DNA of 13,429 nucleotides from an uncultured Actinomycetes bacterium (lineage in GTDB: Bacteria > Actinomycetota > Acidimicrobiia > Acidimicrobiales > Microtrichaceae): contig CAIYXG010000364.1 of NCBI GenBank assembly GCA_903930035.1, positions 1 to 13,429 of the forward strand, in the 5' to 3' direction. The notes under the pieces were generated by a model that did not search any database, was not told the origin of the DNA, and saw only the letters and a list, made by a program, of their open reading frames with translations. Positions 6,629-12,004 of the stretch are shown here, piece after piece. Within the stretch, counting starts at the first letter, position 1, and every line of letters starts with the position of its first letter. The translations under genes were made by a program, and so were the position numbers.

Positions 6629-7213
6629 ATGCTCAAGCTGATCGCCCGCCTGTACCTCTTCCTCTACCGGTGGACGACCGTGCGCCCCGAGCACCCGCTG
6701 CCGGACAAGTGCGTGATGATCGCGGCGCCGCACACCAGCAACTGGGACTTCCCCGTGACCATCGCCATGGCCGCGGCCGCCGACATCGACATCAAGTGGC
6801 TGGGCAAGTCGCAGATGTTCAAGGGGCCGGCCGGGCCGTTCTTCCGCTGGCTCGGCGGCATCTCCGTCGAGCGGTCCAGCGCCCAGGGCCTGGTCGGTGA
6901 CCTGGCCGCCGAGTTCGGGCGCCACGACCAGCTGGTGCTGGTGGTCCCGGCCGAGGGCACCCGCACCGCCGTCGAGTACTGGAAGTCCGGCTTCTACCGG
7001 ATCGCCCAGCAGGCCGGCGTCCCCATCGTCTGCGCGTTCGTGGACAAGCGGACCCGCAGCGGCGGGTTCGGCCCGGTCATCATGCCGACGGGCGACGTTG
7101 CGGCCGACATGGACAAGTTCCGTGCGTTCTACGAGGGCAAGGAAGGGCTCAAGCCCAACCGCTTCAGCACGCCGCGCCTCCGCGAGGAGGACACGGCGGT
7201 CGACCCGGCCTGA
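6629..7213 (+). CDS. PlsC-type lysophospholipid/glycerolipid acyltransferase (short form)
   Basis: This 194-residue protein has the acyltransferase motifs in order: H-T-S-N-W-D (35-40, the HX4D catalytic motif), G-G-I-S-V-E-R-S (76-83, glycerol-phosphate contact region), P-A-E-G-T-R-T (107-113) and G-V-P-I-V (130-134). The N-terminus is only weakly hydrophobic, so membrane attachment is probably peripheral. The A-P-H-T-S-N-W-D-F form of motif I is typical of a compact bacterial subfamily annotated simply as '1-acyl-sn-glycerol-3-phosphate acyltransferase'. The true acceptor is uncertain; it could be lysophosphatidate, another lysolipid or a glycolipid. A longer PlsC homologue converges on it, 9 bp away. 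The ATG is fixed by the leaderless promoter ahead of it. Confidence 0.9.
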   Translation: MLKLIARLYLFLYRWTTVRPEHPLPDKCVMIAAPHTSNWDFPVTIAMAAAADIDIKWLGKSQMFKGPAGPFFRWLGGISVERSSAQGLVGDLAAEFGRHDQLVLVVPAEGTRTAVEYWKSGFYRIAQQAGVPIVCAFVDKRTRSGGFGPVIMPTGDVAADMDKFRAFYEGKEGLKPNRFSTPRLREEDTAVDPA

Positions 7214-7220
7214 CCGGGTC
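7202..7220. terminator. Hairpin at the junction of two convergent acyltransferase genes
   Basis: GACCCGG-CCTGA-CCGGGTC is a perfect 7-bp stem with a 5-nt loop. The loop holds the TGA of the plus-strand acyltransferase, and the right arm lies in the short gap next to the stop of the minus-strand one. No U tract follows on either strand, so it would be a non-canonical bidirectional terminator. It is strong and well placed. Confidence 0.45.
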
Positions 7221-7222
7221 CG

Positions 7223-8020
7223 CTAGCGGTTCGCCAGCTCGCGCACCATCAGGTCGCGGACCTGCATCTTCAGCGCCTCGACGTCGTCGAGGGTGAGCCC
7301 GTCCACCGGGACCGGCTCCAGCACACGCACCTCGGCGTCGGCGTGGCCGAACCGCCAGTCCTTCTTCAGCATGGCGTCCTTGGTGCCCCACAGCACCATG
7401 GGCAGCACCGGGGTCCCGGTCTCGATCGCCAGGCGGAAGGCGCCGTCCTTGAACGGTCCCAGCTCGCCCTTGACGACGCGCGTCCCCTCGGGGAACACCA
7501 TGACCGACACCCGGCGCCCCAGCCACACGGCGCACTCGGCCATGGCCTTCTTGGCACTGTCCTTGTCGCCCCGGACCACCTTGATGTCGCCCGCCATCGA
7601 CATCATCTGGCCGGCGATCGGCACGCGGAACAGGCCCTCCTTGGACAGCCACTTCATCTCCCACGGCAGGTGGCTGATGAGCAGGATGTCGGCGAACGAC
7701 TCGTGGTTGCAGACGGCCACGTACGGGTTGCGGGGGTTGGCCGGCATGGTGCCGCTCACCGTGAACTTCCAGCGCGGCAGCAGCACCTGCTGGAACACGC
7801 AGACCTTCCGGAAGATGTAGCCGACCCAGTAGCGGCCCTTGTCGAACGGCGCGGTGACCGCCCAGGTCAGCAGCATCAGCGGGAACGCCACGATGCAGGC
7901 CAGCCCGAAGGTGAACCAGCCCCAGGCCGACCACAGCGTGGTGCCCAGACTGGGCTTCAGCGGCTGGGGCGCAGCACCGTCGGGGTCGGCGGGGGTCGAG
8001 GGCTCGGAGGCGGACGACAT
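7223..8020 (-). CDS. 1-acyl-sn-glycerol-3-phosphate acyltransferase (PlsC family)
   Basis: The 265-residue protein transfers acyl chains to a lysophospholipid at the membrane. A disordered Pro/Ala/Ser N-terminus (1-25) is followed by one hydrophobic segment (about 29-57). The catalytic domain then shows N-H-E-S-F-A-D (105-111, HX4D), G-D-I-K-V-V-R-G-D (144-152), V-F-P-E-G-T-R (175-181) and G-T-P-V-L-P-M-V (202-209), all four classical motifs. I chose ATG 8020; the frame stays open upstream to 8161, but that part lies over the divergent cutA gene and its promoter. A TAGGGT hexamer ends 8 nt before ATG 8020. It is divergent from cutA and convergent with the shorter acyltransferase, so the two acyltransferases are separately controlled. 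Confidence 0.92.
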   Translation of the reverse strand: MSSASEPSTPADPDGAAPQPLKPSLGTTLWSAWGWFTFGLACIVAFPLMLLTWAVTAPFDKGRYWVGYIFRKVCVFQQVLLPRWKFTVSGTMPANPRNPYVAVCNHESFADILLISHLPWEMKWLSKEGLFRVPIAGQMMSMAGDIKVVRGDKDSAKKAMAECAVWLGRRVSVMVFPEGTRVVKGELGPFKDGAFRLAIETGTPVLPMVLWGTKDAMLKKDWRFGHADAEVRVLEPVPVDGLTLDDVEALKMQVRDLMVRELANR

Positions 8021-8034
8021 CGCCCCCAACCCTA
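8021..8034 (-). promoter_or_regulatory. -10 element for PlsC gene, nearly leaderless
   Basis: On the minus strand TAGGGT is followed by an 8-nt spacer (TGGGGGCG) and ATG 8020. The 5' leader would be at most a couple of bases. Confidence 0.5.
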
Positions 8035-8085
8035 GGTCGCCGGGCCACCTGCCCACGATCCGGTGCACGGCGCCCGGAAACCACG

Positions 8086-8096
8086 GATACTGGGGC
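8086..8096 (+). promoter_or_regulatory. Possible -10 element of leaderless promoter for cutA
   Basis: GATACT is followed by GGGGC (5 nt) and ATG 8097. It fits the window-wide pattern with one deviation at the first base of TANNNT. Confidence 0.4.
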
Positions 8097-8420
8097 ATGG
8101 CGAAGATCATCGAGGTCCACACCCGCACCAACGACGAGCAGGTCGCGTCGGACCTGTGCACCGTGCTGGCTGACCGCCGTCAGGCCGCCTGCGTGCACGT
8201 CCGCGGCCCCGAGCGCTCGCACTTCTCCTGGAAGGGGGAGTCCATCACCGACACCGAGTGGCACGTGGTGGCCGTGACCACCAAGGAGCAGCTCGAGGCG
8301 GTGGTCGCCACCTGCCAGGAGATCCACACCTACGAGCTGCCCGCCATCACGTGGCAGAAGGTCAGGACGACCGAGGAGTTCGGGGCCTGGGTGGTCGCAG
8401 AGACCACCCCCGCCGCCTGA
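8097..8420 (+). CDS. cutA: CutA-family protein (divalent-cation tolerance protein)
   Basis: The 107 residues span a whole CutA ferredoxin-like trimer subunit. Family features are an early Asn after strand 1 (V-H-T-R-T-N-D-E), C-V-H-V-R (32-36), F-S-W-K-G-E (43-48) and the conserved near-C-terminal E-I-H-T-Y-E-L-P-A-I (75-84). E. coli cutA mutants are copper sensitive, but the biochemical role of CutA is unsettled and many members may be signalling or structural proteins. The usual first strand is shortened (MAKIIEVHTR). The start is supported by the -10-like element 5 nt upstream. The gene is convergent with the next one, only 6 bp apart. Confidence 0.88.
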   Translation: MAKIIEVHTRTNDEQVASDLCTVLADRRQAACVHVRGPERSHFSWKGESITDTEWHVVAVTTKEQLEAVVATCQEIHTYELPAITWQKVRTTEEFGAWVVAETTPAA

Positions 8421-8426
8421 GCGCGG

Positions 8427-9071
8427 TCACCGCCGCCGGGCGAACCGGTAGTGGGTCACCCGCTCGGTGCCGACGTGCTCGGTGCAGTCGTAGTGGCGGG
8501 CCAGGTCGAACGAGCCGTCGAACAGCTGCTCGCCTCGACCGAGCACGACCGGCACGACCACCAGGTGCAGGTCGTCGACCAGCCCCTGGGCCAGCCCCTC
8601 GCGCAGGGTCGCCACGCCACCGCCGAGCACCACGTCCTGGCCGCCGGCGGCGTCACGGGCGCGCTCGAGGGCGGCGCCGAGCCCGTCGGTGACGAAGTGG
8701 AACGTGGTGCCGCCCTGCAGGACGAGCGGCGCCCGCTCGTAGTGGGTCAGGACGAACACGTCGTGGCCGTAGGGCGGCTCGTCGCCCCACCACCCGTCCC
8801 ACTCCCCCTGCCAGGGTCCGCGCACCGGGCCGAACATGTTGCGGCCCATGACCGTGGCGCCCACGCCGGCGAACCGGTCGCGGACGAACTCGTCGTCGGT
8901 GCCCGTGGTGCCGCCGGGCTCGCCGACCATCTCCCGGCCGGTCCGGGTCGTGAAGAACCACTCGTGGACCCGTTCGCCACCGATGCCGAGCGGCTCGAGG
9001 AAGCTCTGGTCAGGACCGGCACCGAACCCGTCGACCGACACCGAGAAGCTGTGGACGCGGACCCTGCTCAT
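8427..9071 (-). CDS. Dihydrofolate-reductase-like / RibD C-terminal domain protein
   Basis: This is a stand-alone 214-residue RibD-C domain (DHFR fold, NADPH binding). Motifs are S-V-D-G-F near the start (12-16), A-T-V-M-G-R-N-M-F-G (72-81), D-V-V-L-G-G-G-V-A-T-L-R (146-157, the nucleotide-binding Gly loop) and D-D-L-H-L-V-V-V-P-V-V-L-G-R-G (166-180). Such single-domain proteins are common in actinobacteria; few have known substrates, so neither folate nor riboflavin synthesis should be assumed. ATG 9071 was chosen over an in-frame extension to 9215 because the extension is a Pro/Arg-rich run without homology and TACCGT ends 7 nt before ATG 9071. A 16-bp perfect palindrome lies where the -35 region would be. 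Confidence 0.88.
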   Translation of the reverse strand: MSRVRVHSFSVSVDGFGAGPDQSFLEPLGIGGERVHEWFFTTRTGREMVGEPGGTTGTDDEFVRDRFAGVGATVMGRNMFGPVRGPWQGEWDGWWGDEPPYGHDVFVLTHYERAPLVLQGGTTFHFVTDGLGAALERARDAAGGQDVVLGGGVATLREGLAQGLVDDLHLVVVPVVLGRGEQLFDGSFDLARHYDCTEHVGTERVTHYRFARRR

Positions 9072-9084
9072 CGGGGCCACGGTA
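9072..9084 (-). promoter_or_regulatory. -10 element of leaderless promoter for DHFR-like gene
   Basis: On the minus strand TACCGT is followed by GGCCCCG (7 nt) and ATG 9071. It decides the start codon against the longer reading frame. Confidence 0.55.
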
Positions 9085-9102
9085 GGGCGCGGGGCCGTCC
9101 GA

Positions 9103-9118
9103 CGCTTCCGCGGAAGCG
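9103..9118. promoter_or_regulatory. Perfect 16-bp palindrome, candidate operator
   Basis: CGCTTCCGCGGAAGCG is a perfect palindrome, 18 bp upstream of the minus-strand -10 hexamer, so it overlaps the expected -35 box of the DHFR-like gene. A dimeric repressor bound there would block that promoter. It lies in the roughly 206-bp gap between two divergent genes, which otherwise holds only their promoters. Confidence 0.4.
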
Positions 9119-9265
9119 CTCCCGACGCGCAGCGTGGTGGTGGAGGCCGCCCGGGCACCACGGAGCGTGGGTCACGTGTCACCACGGCCGCCCGGTGGCG
9201 GGGACGCGCCCGCACGGCCGCCGGGCACCAACCGGGAAGAGCAGCAGGCGCGGGCGCCGCTCGGC

Positions 9266-9277
9266 GATGATGGGGGC
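9266..9277 (+). promoter_or_regulatory. Possible -10 element of leaderless promoter for membrane protein
   Basis: GATGAT, then GGGGGC (6 nt), then ATG 9278. It fits the pattern except for the first base. Confidence 0.4.
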
Positions 9278-9988
9278 ATGCAGGGCGAGGCAGCAGAGAT
9301 CCTCTCGGAGGAGGCCGAGCACTTCCGGGACGAGGAGGCGACCGGCGAGGAGCAGGTGGCCAACTCCCCCCGGGAGCGCAAGCTCGAGCTCGTCGTGACC
9401 GTCCTGCTCTCGGTCAGCGCGCTGCTGTCGGCCTGGTGCGCCTACCAGGCCACGCGCCTGGGCAGCCAGGAGACGCTCTACAACACGCGGTCGAGCGTCC
9501 TGCAGCTGCAGGCGTTCCGGGCCGAGCAGCGGTCCACGACCGAGACCATCACCGACCTCAACACCTTCGACCAGTGGCTCGCCGCCACCGCCGCGGGCGA
9601 CACGCTCCGTGCCCGTTACGTGGAGGCCCGGTTCAGCGACCGGCTCGCCGCGGCGTTCGGGCCCTGGCTCGCGCTGGACCCGCTGAACGACGCCGAGGCC
9701 CCTGCCTCCCCGATCGACACCGCCGTCTACGAGCGGCCCGACGAGCAGGCGGCCGCCCGGTTCGAGGAGCGCTCGACGGCGGCCGAGGTGGCCGCCTCCG
9801 CCGCCGGGGACGCGGCGGACAGCTACGTGCTGGCGGTCGTCCTGCTCGCCGCGGCGCTGTTCCTGCTCGGCATCCAGTCCCGCATCGGGATCTTCGAGCT
9901 CCGGGCCACCATGGCGGGGATCGCCGGCGTGCTGGTGGTCGGGACGACGGTCTGGGTGCTCACCCTGCCGACGTCGGTGCCCCTCTAG
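9278..9988 (+). CDS. Three-helix membrane protein with long central region, unknown function
   Basis: This 236-residue protein has a very acidic N-terminus (1-27). A transmembrane helix (about 37-57) contains the A-W-C-A-Y-Q-A-T-R-L-G-S-Q stretch, a form seen at the first helix of many uncharacterised bacterial membrane proteins, including DUF4337-like ones. A large, mostly helical central region (60-180) is rich in charged residues and alanine, and two closely spaced helices follow (about 182-200 and 209-229). No catalytic motif is seen. With the N-terminus inside, the central region would be extracytoplasmic. The start is ATG 9278; an in-frame extension upstream to 9134 is Arg/Pro-rich and lies in the divergent promoter region. 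It is convergent with the DJ-1 gene, with 4 bp between stops. Confidence 0.75.
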   Translation: MQGEAAEILSEEAEHFRDEEATGEEQVANSPRERKLELVVTVLLSVSALLSAWCAYQATRLGSQETLYNTRSSVLQLQAFRAEQRSTTETITDLNTFDQWLAATAAGDTLRARYVEARFSDRLAAAFGPWLALDPLNDAEAPASPIDTAVYERPDEQAAARFEERSTAAEVAASAAGDAADSYVLAVVLLAAALFLLGIQSRIGIFELRATMAGIAGVLVVGTTVWVLTLPTSVPL

Positions 9989-9992
9989 CGGC

Positions 9993-10592
9993 TCAGACCG
10001 GCGGGGCCGGGTCGTACTGGATCCCGCGCCGCACCTCGCGCGCGCGGTCGGGGCCGGCAAGGCGTGCGACCAGGTGGAGGGCCATGTCGATCCCGGCCGA
10101 CACGCCCGCTGCGGTGACCACGTCGCCGTCGTCCACGAACCGGGCGTCGGGCCGGAGCTCGACGGTCGGGTCGAGGTCGGCCAGCAGGTCGAGGGCCGCC
10201 CAGTGCGTGGTGGCCGGCCGGCCGTGCAGCAGCCCGGCCGCCGCGTAGACGAGCGACCCGGTGCAGACGCTGGTCAGGAGTGGCACCCGTGCCCGCTGGG
10301 CCCGCACCCAGTCGAGCTGTGCCGGGTCCTCCACGTGCGCCCGCGTGCCCCGGCCGCCCGGGTAGACGAGCACGTCCAGCGCGGGGACGTCGTCGTAGCT
10401 GTGCTGGGCCTCGACCGTGAGCCCCTTGGCGCAGGCCGCCGGGCCGCCCGACCGGGAGAAGGTCACGACCTGGTAGCCGTCCTCGGGCGAGCGGCGGGTC
10501 CAGTAGGACAGCACCTCCCACGGCCCGACGGCGTCGAGCTCCTCCACGCCGTCGAACAGCAGGATGCCGATGGTCCGGAGCGCGGGCGCCAT
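9993..10592 (-). CDS. DJ-1/PfpI family protein, isonitrile-hydratase type
   Basis: The 199-residue protein is a single flavodoxin-like DJ-1 domain. The N-terminal strand leads to F-D-G-V-E-E-L-D-A-V-G-P-W-E (13-26), which supplies the acidic partner. The nucleophile elbow is S-V-C-T-G-S-L-V-Y-A-A-A-G-L-L (108-122) with Cys110, and A-T-T-H-W (127-131) follows. The C-terminus has G-V-S-A-G-I-D-M-A-L-H (163-173) and ends in I-Q-Y-D-P-A-P-P, a signature of the isonitrile hydratase / ThiJ-PfpI subgroup rather than of chaperone or AraC-type members. Isonitrile hydratase adds water to isonitriles to give N-formamides; other family members are glyoxalases or deglycases, so the substrate is open. It follows the RidA-CGNR-DUF1272 operon but has its own leaderless promoter. 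Confidence 0.88.
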   Translation of the reverse strand: MAPALRTIGILLFDGVEELDAVGPWEVLSYWTRRSPEDGYQVVTFSRSGGPAACAKGLTVEAQHSYDDVPALDVLVYPGGRGTRAHVEDPAQLDWVRAQRARVPLLTSVCTGSLVYAAAGLLHGRPATTHWAALDLLADLDPTVELRPDARFVDDGDVVTAAGVSAGIDMALHLVARLAGPDRAREVRRGIQYDPAPPV

Positions 10593-10604
10593 GCGGCGAC
10601 GCTA
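10593..10604 (-). promoter_or_regulatory. -10 element of leaderless promoter for DJ-1 gene
   Basis: On the minus strand TAGCGT is followed by CGCCGC (6 nt) and ATG 10592. It lies in the 46-bp gap after the DUF1272 gene. Confidence 0.6.
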
Positions 10605-10638
10605 CCGGCACCGGCCCGACGACCCGGCCGGCACCCGG

Positions 10639-10875
10639 TCAGGGACAGGCGTGCGACGCCGGCGCCCGTTCCGCCGACGCCGGAAAGCCCTCGAGCAGCG
10701 CCGCGTCCCGGGCCGGCCTCGGCACCAGCGCGCCGCCACAGTTCGGGCAGGTTCCGCCCAGGTGGTCGGCGCATGTCGTGCACCACGTGCACTCGAACGA
10801 GCAGATGCGCGCGTCGCTCTCGGACGGGTCCAGGTCACGGTCGCAGCACTCGCAGTTGGGCTTCATCACCAGCAT
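10639..10875 (-). CDS. DUF1272 small cysteine-rich protein
   Basis: This 78-residue gene matches the DUF1272 family, whose members are short, Cys-rich and probably bind zinc. Cysteines at 8, 10, 11, 25, 29, 32, 35, 43 and 46 fall in the family pattern: M-K-P-N-C-E-C-C-D-R-D-L near the start, then I-C-S-F-E-C-T-W-C-T-T-C and C-P-N-C-G-G-A-L-V-P-R-P. Residues 55-78 are a variable tail ending in Cys77. ATG 10875 has a clear SD, GAGGAG, 6 nt upstream, and that SD overlaps the end of the CGNR gene. The frame stays open far upstream but only as a shadow of the CGNR gene. Function unknown; it is the third gene of the RidA-CGNR operon, which suggests a metal or stress role. Confidence 0.88.
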   Translation of the reverse strand: MLVMKPNCECCDRDLDPSESDARICSFECTWCTTCADHLGGTCPNCGGALVPRPARDAALLEGFPASAERAPASHACP

Positions 10876-10885
10876 GGGGTTCTCC

Positions 10886-11458
10886 TCAGTGGTTGGTCGT
10901 GCCGTCGGTCTGACGGCGTCGGTAGGTGGCGGAGTTGACGCGGTTGCCGCAGCGCTCGGTGGAGCACCACCGGCGCCGGCCCGGCCGCGACGAGTCGTAG
11001 AAGAGCAGCGCACACCCGGGGCCGGCACACCGACGGAGACGGCCGTCGGCGGTCGACAGGAGCTCGATGGCGTCGAGTGCGACGACAGCCAGTGCCGACG
11101 CAGCCTCGTCGCCGGGCTGCAGGACACGGACCGAACGGCCGGAGGTGTCGAGGCGGAGGAACGGTGCCGGACGGGCGGCCCAGCGGTTGAGCAGCGAGCG
11201 CGCAGCCCGGCCGACCGGCCGTTCCTCGACCACGGCGAGCGCAGCCGAATACACCGCTTCCCGCAGTTCGACCGCAGCGCGCAGGTCGGCGGGGGTGACG
11301 GCAACGGAGCACGGCGCGACCGCGGCGGTGACCCACCGCCGGAGGTCGTCGGGCGACGACAGCAGGTCGGTCGGCGCCACCGCCCGGTAGCGCAACGTCC
11401 ACGTGAGGTCGAGCGACAGCCGGCCTCCGAACCGGAAACCGGTGTCAGAGGGGGTCAT
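10886..11458 (-). CDS. CGNR zinc-finger regulator (ABATE domain)
   Basis: This 190-residue protein has an N-terminal ABATE-type ligand/sensor domain (about 10-135, starting F-R-F-G-G-R-L-S-L-D-L). Its C-terminal CGNR zinc finger reads C144-A-G-P-G-C149 ... F-Y-D-S-S-R-P-G-R-R-R-W-C165-S-T-E-R-C170-G-N-R. The CGNR finger is found in putative stress-responsive transcription regulators with a basic tail for DNA binding, as here (Y-R-R-R-Q). Its ATG overlaps the stop of the RidA-like gene (ATGA), and AGGAAGG about 10 nt upstream is its SD. The palindrome in the promoter of the ridA-like gene is a candidate binding site for this protein, giving an autoregulated operon; that link is inference. Confidence 0.9.
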   Translation of the reverse strand: MTPSDTGFRFGGRLSLDLTWTLRYRAVAPTDLLSSPDDLRRWVTAAVAPCSVAVTPADLRAAVELREAVYSAALAVVEERPVGRAARSLLNRWAARPAPFLRLDTSGRSVRVLQPGDEAASALAVVALDAIELLSTADGRLRRCAGPGCALLFYDSSRPGRRRWCSTERCGNRVNSATYRRRQTDGTTNH

Positions 11459-11961
11459 CCGGCCGCACCTTCCTGAACCCCGGCCGGGGTGGACACCTCG
11501 AGCACGGCTTCAACCTCCAGCACCAGCTCCCCGGGCAGCGCCGCGACGCCAACCGCCAGCCGGGCGTGGCGGCCACGCTCGCCAAGGACGTCGACCAGCA
11601 CCTTCGACGCGGCATCGACGACGGCGGTCTGGCCCAGGAAGTCCGGGGCCGAGTTCACGACCCCGTAGACGTGCACGACCCGGGCGACCTGGTCGAGCGA
11701 CCCCAGTTCCGCCCGGACGGTCGCCAGCAGCGACAGCGCCGCCGACCGGGCGGCCTCGCACGCCTCCTCCTGCGAGACGCCAGCGCCGACCTTGCCGGTC
11801 CAGATCGTGCCGTCCGGCCGGGTGCCGAAGTGACCCCCCACCCAGAGCTGGTGGCCCGAGCGCACTGCCGGCACGTACTCGCCGAAGGGCGGCATCGGGT
11901 CGGGAAGGACCAGGCCGAGGGCAGCCAGCCGCGCCTCGGCAGAGGCCGTTGCAGGTTCCAC
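11455..11961 (-). CDS. RidA/YjgF-family protein (YER057c/UK114-like group 1)
   Basis: RidA proteins deaminate reactive enamines and imines made by PLP enzymes, although this longer subgroup has little direct biochemistry. The 168 residues show the subgroup pattern: F-G-E-Y-V-P-A-V-R-S-G (26-36), W-V-G-G-H-F (40-45), G-K-V-G-A-G-V-S-Q-E-E-A (56-67), S-A-P-D-F (104-108) and R-H-A-R-L-A-V-G-V-A-A-L-P (131-143). Arg134 corresponds to the substrate-carboxylate arginine of canonical RidA (E. coli Arg105), and E-V-E-A-V (149-153) follows. The start is the GTG at 11961, with a -10 element TATGGT 6 nt ahead. An ATG further upstream is only in another frame. It is the first gene of a three-gene operon. 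Confidence 0.9.
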   Translation of the reverse strand: MEPATASAEARLAALGLVLPDPMPPFGEYVPAVRSGHQLWVGGHFGTRPDGTIWTGKVGAGVSQEEACEAARSAALSLLATVRAELGSLDQVARVVHVYGVVNSAPDFLGQTAVVDAASKVLVDVLGERGRHARLAVGVAALPGELVLEVEAVLEVSTPAGVQEGAAG

Positions 11962-11973
11962 GCCGCCACCATA
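11962..11973 (-). promoter_or_regulatory. -10 element of leaderless promoter for ridA-like operon
   Basis: On the minus strand TATGGT is followed by GGCGGC (6 nt) and GTG 11961. Of all the elements in the window it is among the closest to consensus, and a palindrome adjoins it. Confidence 0.6.
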
Positions 11974-11975
11974 GA

Positions 11976-11994
11976 ACAGAGGTTAAACTTCTGT
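11976..11994. promoter_or_regulatory. Palindromic operator candidate upstream of ridA-CGNR-DUF1272
   Basis: ACAGAGGTT-A-AACTTCTGT has 9-bp arms with one mismatch around a single central base. Looser symmetry extends outward: ATAGA on the left mirrors TCTAT on the right if one base is skipped. It begins 2 bp upstream of the -10 hexamer and covers the -35/spacer region, an ideal position for a repressor. The local sequence is clearly more A/T-rich than its surroundings, which makes a chance palindrome less likely. The regulator is not identified; the CGNR protein of the same operon is a candidate. Confidence 0.55.
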
Positions 11995-12004
11995 CTATCG
12001 CGTG

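Noticed and set aside
7220..7229. 10-bp palindrome CCGCTAGCGG at the stop of the longer acyltransferase
   Set aside because: Short, overlaps a stop codon and adjoins the stronger hairpin at 7202-7220; it could easily be chance in this composition.
8423..8433. GCGGT-C-ACCGC symmetry at the cutA / DHFR-like junction
   Set aside because: A one-base centre cannot form a hairpin, and it is made of the two stop-proximal GC-rich ends; no evidence for function.
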